From positions 1 to 9,181 of the forward strand of contig SPBW01000084.1 of assembly GCA_004525685.1 (NCBI GenBank): a stretch of DNA of 9,181 nt, read 5' to 3'. The position numbers were made by a program, and so were the translations under genes. Positions 6,787-9,181 of this stretch are shown here, one piece after another. How positions within the stretch are numbered: the first letter of the stretch is position 1; every line of letters begins with the position of its first letter. Below the pieces are notes generated by a model that saw only the letters and a program-made list of their open reading frames with translations, was not told the origin of the DNA and ran no database searches. This DNA comes from Candidatus Atribacteria bacterium. GTDB lineage: Bacteria; Bipolaricaulota; Bipolaricaulia; UBA7950; UBA9294.

Positions 6787-7532
6787 TCGATCGCATCGAA
6801 CAGGTAAGAGTCGCCGGATTGCCCAGGCATGTTGCGCTGATTCTCGATGGCAATGGGCGATGGGCGCGACAGCGAAATCTCTCGCGAGCAGAGGGACATG
6901 CAGCGGGCGCGAGGGCTGTAGAGCGCATGATCCACTTTGTCGTGAATGAACTGCATCTAGAGTACCTGACGCTGTTTGCTTTCTCGGCCGAGAATTGGAG
7001 CCGTCCTGCGCAAGAGGTCGATGCTCTCATGACGCTGCTTCGTCAGTTTGCACTGGACAAGCTTCTGTCATTGAAGGATGCGGGGGTCCGATTGCGCATC
7101 GCTGGCGACATCTCCAGGCTTCCACAAGAGACAAGAGAGGCTGTGGAAACGGTCCTTGCTCAGACAAGCACGGGGCAAGGCCTCAATCTGACAATCGCTC
7201 TGAACTATGGGGGGCAGCAAGAGATCCTCCGTGCTTGCCAGCGAATCGCCCGGTCTGTGGCCGCCGGAGAGCTATCAGAAGAGGACATTGATCGATCTGT
7301 GTTTGAGGCGAATCTCTATACCGTTGGAATCCCCGATCCAGATCTGATTATTCGCACAAGCGGAGAAGAGCGTCTATCGAACTTCTTACTCTGGCAAGCG
7401 GCTTATGCAGAATTCTCGTTTCCTGAGACTCTGTGGCCCGATTTCACACCCGAGGACTTCCTGGACATACTGATGGCATTTCAAGCTCGAGATCGGCGAT
7501 TTGGGGGCAGTGGAGGGAGAGTGGATTCATGA
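6783..7532 (+). CDS. uppS: Isoprenyl transferase (undecaprenyl diphosphate synthase type)
   Basis: This cis-prenyltransferase condenses isopentenyl diphosphate units onto farnesyl diphosphate to make undecaprenyl diphosphate, the lipid carrier for peptidoglycan and other envelope polymers. With the TTG start at 6783 the product has 249 residues, normal for the family. LILDGNGRWA at 19-28 holds the catalytic Asp22 (most homologues have Met where this has Leu21). FAFSAENWSRP is at 66-76, LNYGG at 140-144, PDPDLIIRTSGEERLSNFLL at 184-203, and the AYAE...WPDF block at 207-221. A short Gly-rich tail ends the protein. The start overlaps the folC stop as TTGA and the stop overlaps the cdsA start as ATGA, so translation of folC, uppS and cdsA is probably coupled. 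The uppS-cdsA pair is a very common bacterial arrangement. Confidence 0.96.
   Translation: MIDRIEQVRVAGLPRHVALILDGNGRWARQRNLSRAEGHAAGARAVERMIHFVVNELHLEYLTLFAFSAENWSRPAQEVDALMTLLRQFALDKLLSLKDAGVRLRIAGDISRLPQETREAVETVLAQTSTGQGLNLTIALNYGGQQEILRACQRIARSVAAGELSEEDIDRSVFEANLYTVGIPDPDLIIRTSGEERLSNFLLWQAAYAEFSFPETLWPDFTPEDFLDILMAFQARDRRFGGSGGRVDS
7512..7519 (+). promoter_or_regulatory. Ribosome binding site of cdsA
   Basis: GGAGGGAG lies nine bases before the cdsA ATG at 7529, inside the end of uppS. It supports this start over an in-frame upstream start at 7433, which would add 32 residues unlike any CdsA N-terminus. Confidence 0.8.
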
Positions 7533-8383
7533 ATCTGGTCAAGAGATTGGCGAGCGCCGCCGTTGCCATGGGCGTCATCTTCATCGTCCTTTATATCGGT
7601 TCGAGGTACCAGATTCAGTGGATCGTTGGGCTGATTCTGTTGCCTGTGGGATACCTGGCGTCCATCGAATACGTGCAGCTGATGAAACGTCTGGATGTTC
7701 CGCTGGCGGCTCCCGAGTTCTTGCTTTGGGTTCCCGTTCTTACGCTCAGTTACATCTTCTTTGACGGCCGCTATGCCGATGTCACGCTGATGTTCGCCCT
7801 TGCCTATCAAATGCTGCGCTATCTTCGGGAAATCCCGCATCGTGTTGGCCTCAATCAAGCGGCAGCCGGCGTGCTTGGATTGTTGTACATTCCATGGCTC
7901 CTTCACTATTTCTATCTGATCTATCTCGGCGGTGTTGACCAACCACCCCACGTGGGTGCGGTTCATGCATTGGTCGTCTTATTGATGGTGTGGGGGTATG
8001 ACGCGGGAGCCTATTTCGTCGGGAAGTTGTTTGGTCGTCATCAAGCATTTCCAAACGTGAGTCCGAAGAAGACGTGGGAAGGCGTGGCCGGCGGGTTTGT
8101 GCTGGCGCTTGGAGGCGGCATGGTAGGTGCTTCCTTCTCGCCCTTCTGGCGAGCTCTCGTCTTTTGGGATGCCTTCTATCACCTGCTTATCGCGGCATTT
8201 CTTGTCGGCTCGGCGGCACAGCTGGGAGATTTGTTCGCGTCAAAACTGAAGCGGGCGGCAGAGGTGAAAGACTCAGGCACGTTCCTGCCCGGGCATGGCG
8301 GAGCCATCGATCGCATTGACGGCCTGCTGTTTGCTCTGCCTGTGTTCTACTTCTACTTCCACTACGTCGTGCGTTTCTTCTGA
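7529..8383 (+). CDS. cdsA: Phosphatidate cytidylyltransferase (CDP-diglyceride synthase)
   Basis: CdsA makes CDP-diacylglycerol from phosphatidic acid and CTP in the cytoplasmic membrane, the branch point of phospholipid synthesis. The 284-residue product is a normal-length polytopic membrane protein with about eight hydrophobic segments. The mid-protein motif YDAGAYFVGKLFGRH is at residues 157-171 and SPKKTWEG at 178-185. The C-terminal CDP-alcohol signature runs from S238 to D264: SKLKR, then KDSG (247-250), LPGHGG (253-258) and DRID (261-264). Gly-Asp at 233-234 belongs to the same metal-binding region. The residue after HGG is Ala, where a larger aliphatic residue is usual. The start overlaps the uppS stop by four bases (ATGA). 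A 54-base gap separates it from the protease gene that follows; dxr and rseP, the usual next genes in many bacteria, are not seen. Confidence 0.96.
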   Translation: MNLVKRLASAAVAMGVIFIVLYIGSRYQIQWIVGLILLPVGYLASIEYVQLMKRLDVPLAAPEFLLWVPVLTLSYIFFDGRYADVTLMFALAYQMLRYLREIPHRVGLNQAAAGVLGLLYIPWLLHYFYLIYLGGVDQPPHVGAVHALVVLLMVWGYDAGAYFVGKLFGRHQAFPNVSPKKTWEGVAGGFVLALGGGMVGASFSPFWRALVFWDAFYHLLIAAFLVGSAAQLGDLFASKLKRAAEVKDSGTFLPGHGGAIDRIDGLLFALPVFYFYFHYVVRFF

Positions 8384-8413
8384 CGGCAGGGCGCACGCGT
8401 GCACTTCTTCTGA
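8369..8413 (+). repeat. Imperfect 15-base direct repeat with duplicated stop, and 10-base palindrome
   Basis: The end of cdsA, GTGCGTTTCTTCTGA (8369-8383), recurs 30 bases later as GTGCACTTCTTCTGA (8399-8413), with 13 of 15 bases alike and the second TGA in the same frame. Between and partly within them, GCACGCGTGC (8393-8402) is a perfect palindrome. No T-run follows, so it does not look like an intrinsic terminator. It may be a small local duplication or chance. Confidence 0.4.
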
Positions 8414-8428
8414 TAGGGATCAAGTATC

Positions 8429-8434
8429 GGAGGT
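8429..8434 (+). promoter_or_regulatory. Ribosome binding site that fixes the prsW-like start
   Basis: GGAGGT lies three bases before ATG at 8438. It gives the start of the open-ended protease gene and suggests efficient translation. Confidence 0.8.
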
Positions 8435-8437
8435 GGC

Positions 8438-9181
8438 ATGAGGCTGTTTCTTCAGTCTGCCTACCTTTCATCGGCATTGTCGCTACTCTACATTGCGCTT
8501 CTGTATCGCAGTCATCCGCACAGACGGCTGCCGCTTGTGTCAGTCCTCACCACGTTCGTGGTGGGGATGCTTACTGTGGCTCCCGTGATCTTGCTTTATC
8601 GACTGATTCCTGGGCTGAGCTCAGATGGGCCGCTGGGATCTTTGGTGATTGGGCCCGTTATCGAGGAGTCGGCGAAGCTCCTTGTCTTTGCCATCACGGT
8701 ACGGCGACTGGGGTATCCAAGTCTGATTGAGCCGCTGGATTATGCCATCTTCTTTGGCATCCTTGGCCTGGGTTTTGGTGTGTATGAAGATTTCTGGTAC
8801 ATCTTTGGCACAACCTATCCCTCATGGATCGCCGGGAATCAGAGTCACTTCCTTGAGGTATTTCGTTGGATGGCCTATGCGCGCTCGTTCCCTGGACATA
8901 TCCTGTTCAATGCACTGGCTGGATTCCTGCTGGGCTGGGGTGTCTGCCAATCAAGAGTCAAGGGGCGTTGGCGGTGGTTTGGCGGAGCATTCGCTGTCGC
9001 CGTTGGCACACACAGTCTGTTCAATCTGGCAGCAAGTCAGCGGGGGACACTTCTGTTATGGAGTCTGGTTGTCCTCTATTTGGGAGCCTTCCTGATGCTG
9101 CGGCGACGCGCCCTTGAGTCGTCTGTCTTTGCCGTGTTGCAGGAACTCATTGCAGGACGAGATATCCCCTGGACAGCCGAC
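8438..9181 (+). CDS. PrsW-family intramembrane metalloprotease (3' end outside window)
   Basis: The reading frame stays open from ATG 8438 to the window end (248 codons, no stop). It encodes a polytopic membrane protein with about seven to eight hydrophobic segments. It carries the spaced motifs of PrsW proteins, relatives of CAAX prenyl proteases: EESAK at residues 76-80 (ExxK-type Glu pair E76/E77), FGVYE at 113-117 (FxxxE), GHILFN at 153-158 (HxxxN) and THSLFN at 191-196 (HxxxN). Bacillus subtilis PrsW cleaves the anti-sigma factor RsiW at site 1 under envelope stress. Other family members have unknown substrates, so a signalling role here is inference. No sigma or anti-sigma gene is in view. 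It follows cdsA by 54 bases and is probably in the same operon. The family call is good; whether it is orthologous to prsW is not known, so no symbol is given. Confidence 0.87.
   Translation, partial: MRLFLQSAYLSSALSLLYIALLYRSHPHRRLPLVSVLTTFVVGMLTVAPVILLYRLIPGLSSDGPLGSLVIGPVIEESAKLLVFAITVRRLGYPSLIEPLDYAIFFGILGLGFGVYEDFWYIFGTTYPSWIAGNQSHFLEVFRWMAYARSFPGHILFNALAGFLLGWGVCQSRVKGRWRWFGGAFAVAVGTHSLFNLAASQRGTLLLWSLVVLYLGAFLMLRRRALESSVFAVLQELIAGRDIPWTAD

Noticed and set aside
8393..8402. Palindrome after cdsA as an intrinsic terminator
   Set aside because: It has no loop and no T-run, and the next gene follows at once with a strong ribosome site.
8727..9117. Open frames of 122 and 83 residues at the right end
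   Set aside because: They are shadows of the open-ended PrsW-like frame, which has a ribosome site, membrane segments and the ordered protease motifs.
1..9181. Mobile element, CRISPR array, prophage or defence system
   Set aside because: No transposase, integrase, long terminal inverted repeats, regularly spaced repeats or tRNA-like attachment site was seen, and all genes fit core functions.

Overview
This is a gene-dense bacterial chromosome segment of moderately high GC content (judged by eye). It holds eight protein genes, seven on the + strand and one on the - strand. I saw no rRNA, tRNA, CRISPR array, insertion sequence or phage gene. The proteins are clearly bacterial (ComEC, DprA, FolC, UppS, CdsA). 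The valyl-tRNA synthetase has zinc-binding Cys pairs, as in Thermus-type enzymes, and lacks the E. coli pattern. I cannot name the phylum from the sequence.

Layout. 1-831: C-terminal part of the DNA-uptake channel ComEC, cut by the window start and ending without a metallo-beta-lactamase domain. 762-1160 (-): a small FxsA-family membrane protein, convergent with comEC and overlapping it by 70 nt. 1161-1252: a short divergent control region. 1253-2353: dprA, the transformation-dedicated RecA loader. 2362-2811: ndk. 2878-5505: valS. 5506-6786: folC. 6783-7529 plus stop: uppS. 7529-8383: cdsA. 8438 to the end: a PrsW-family membrane protease gene running off the window.

From dprA to prsW all genes are co-directional, with gaps of 66 nt or less, two 4-nt stop/start overlaps (folC/uppS and uppS/cdsA) and one 0-nt junction (valS/folC). 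They read as one long housekeeping operon. comEC and dprA act in the same process (uptake and protection of transforming DNA) but are separated by the reverse-strand fxsA. ndk, valS and folC supply nucleotides, charged tRNA and folates. uppS and cdsA supply the lipid carrier for cell-wall synthesis and CDP-diacylglycerol for phospholipids. The PrsW-like protease stands where many bacteria have dxr and the site-2 protease gene rseP after cdsA.

The region is mostly ordinary core genome and I found no clear undescribed system. The points most worth checking are the MBL-less ComEC with its convergent overlap, the PrsW gene after uppS-cdsA, the apparent lack of a Shine-Dalgarno site at dprA, and altered residues in conserved FolC motifs.
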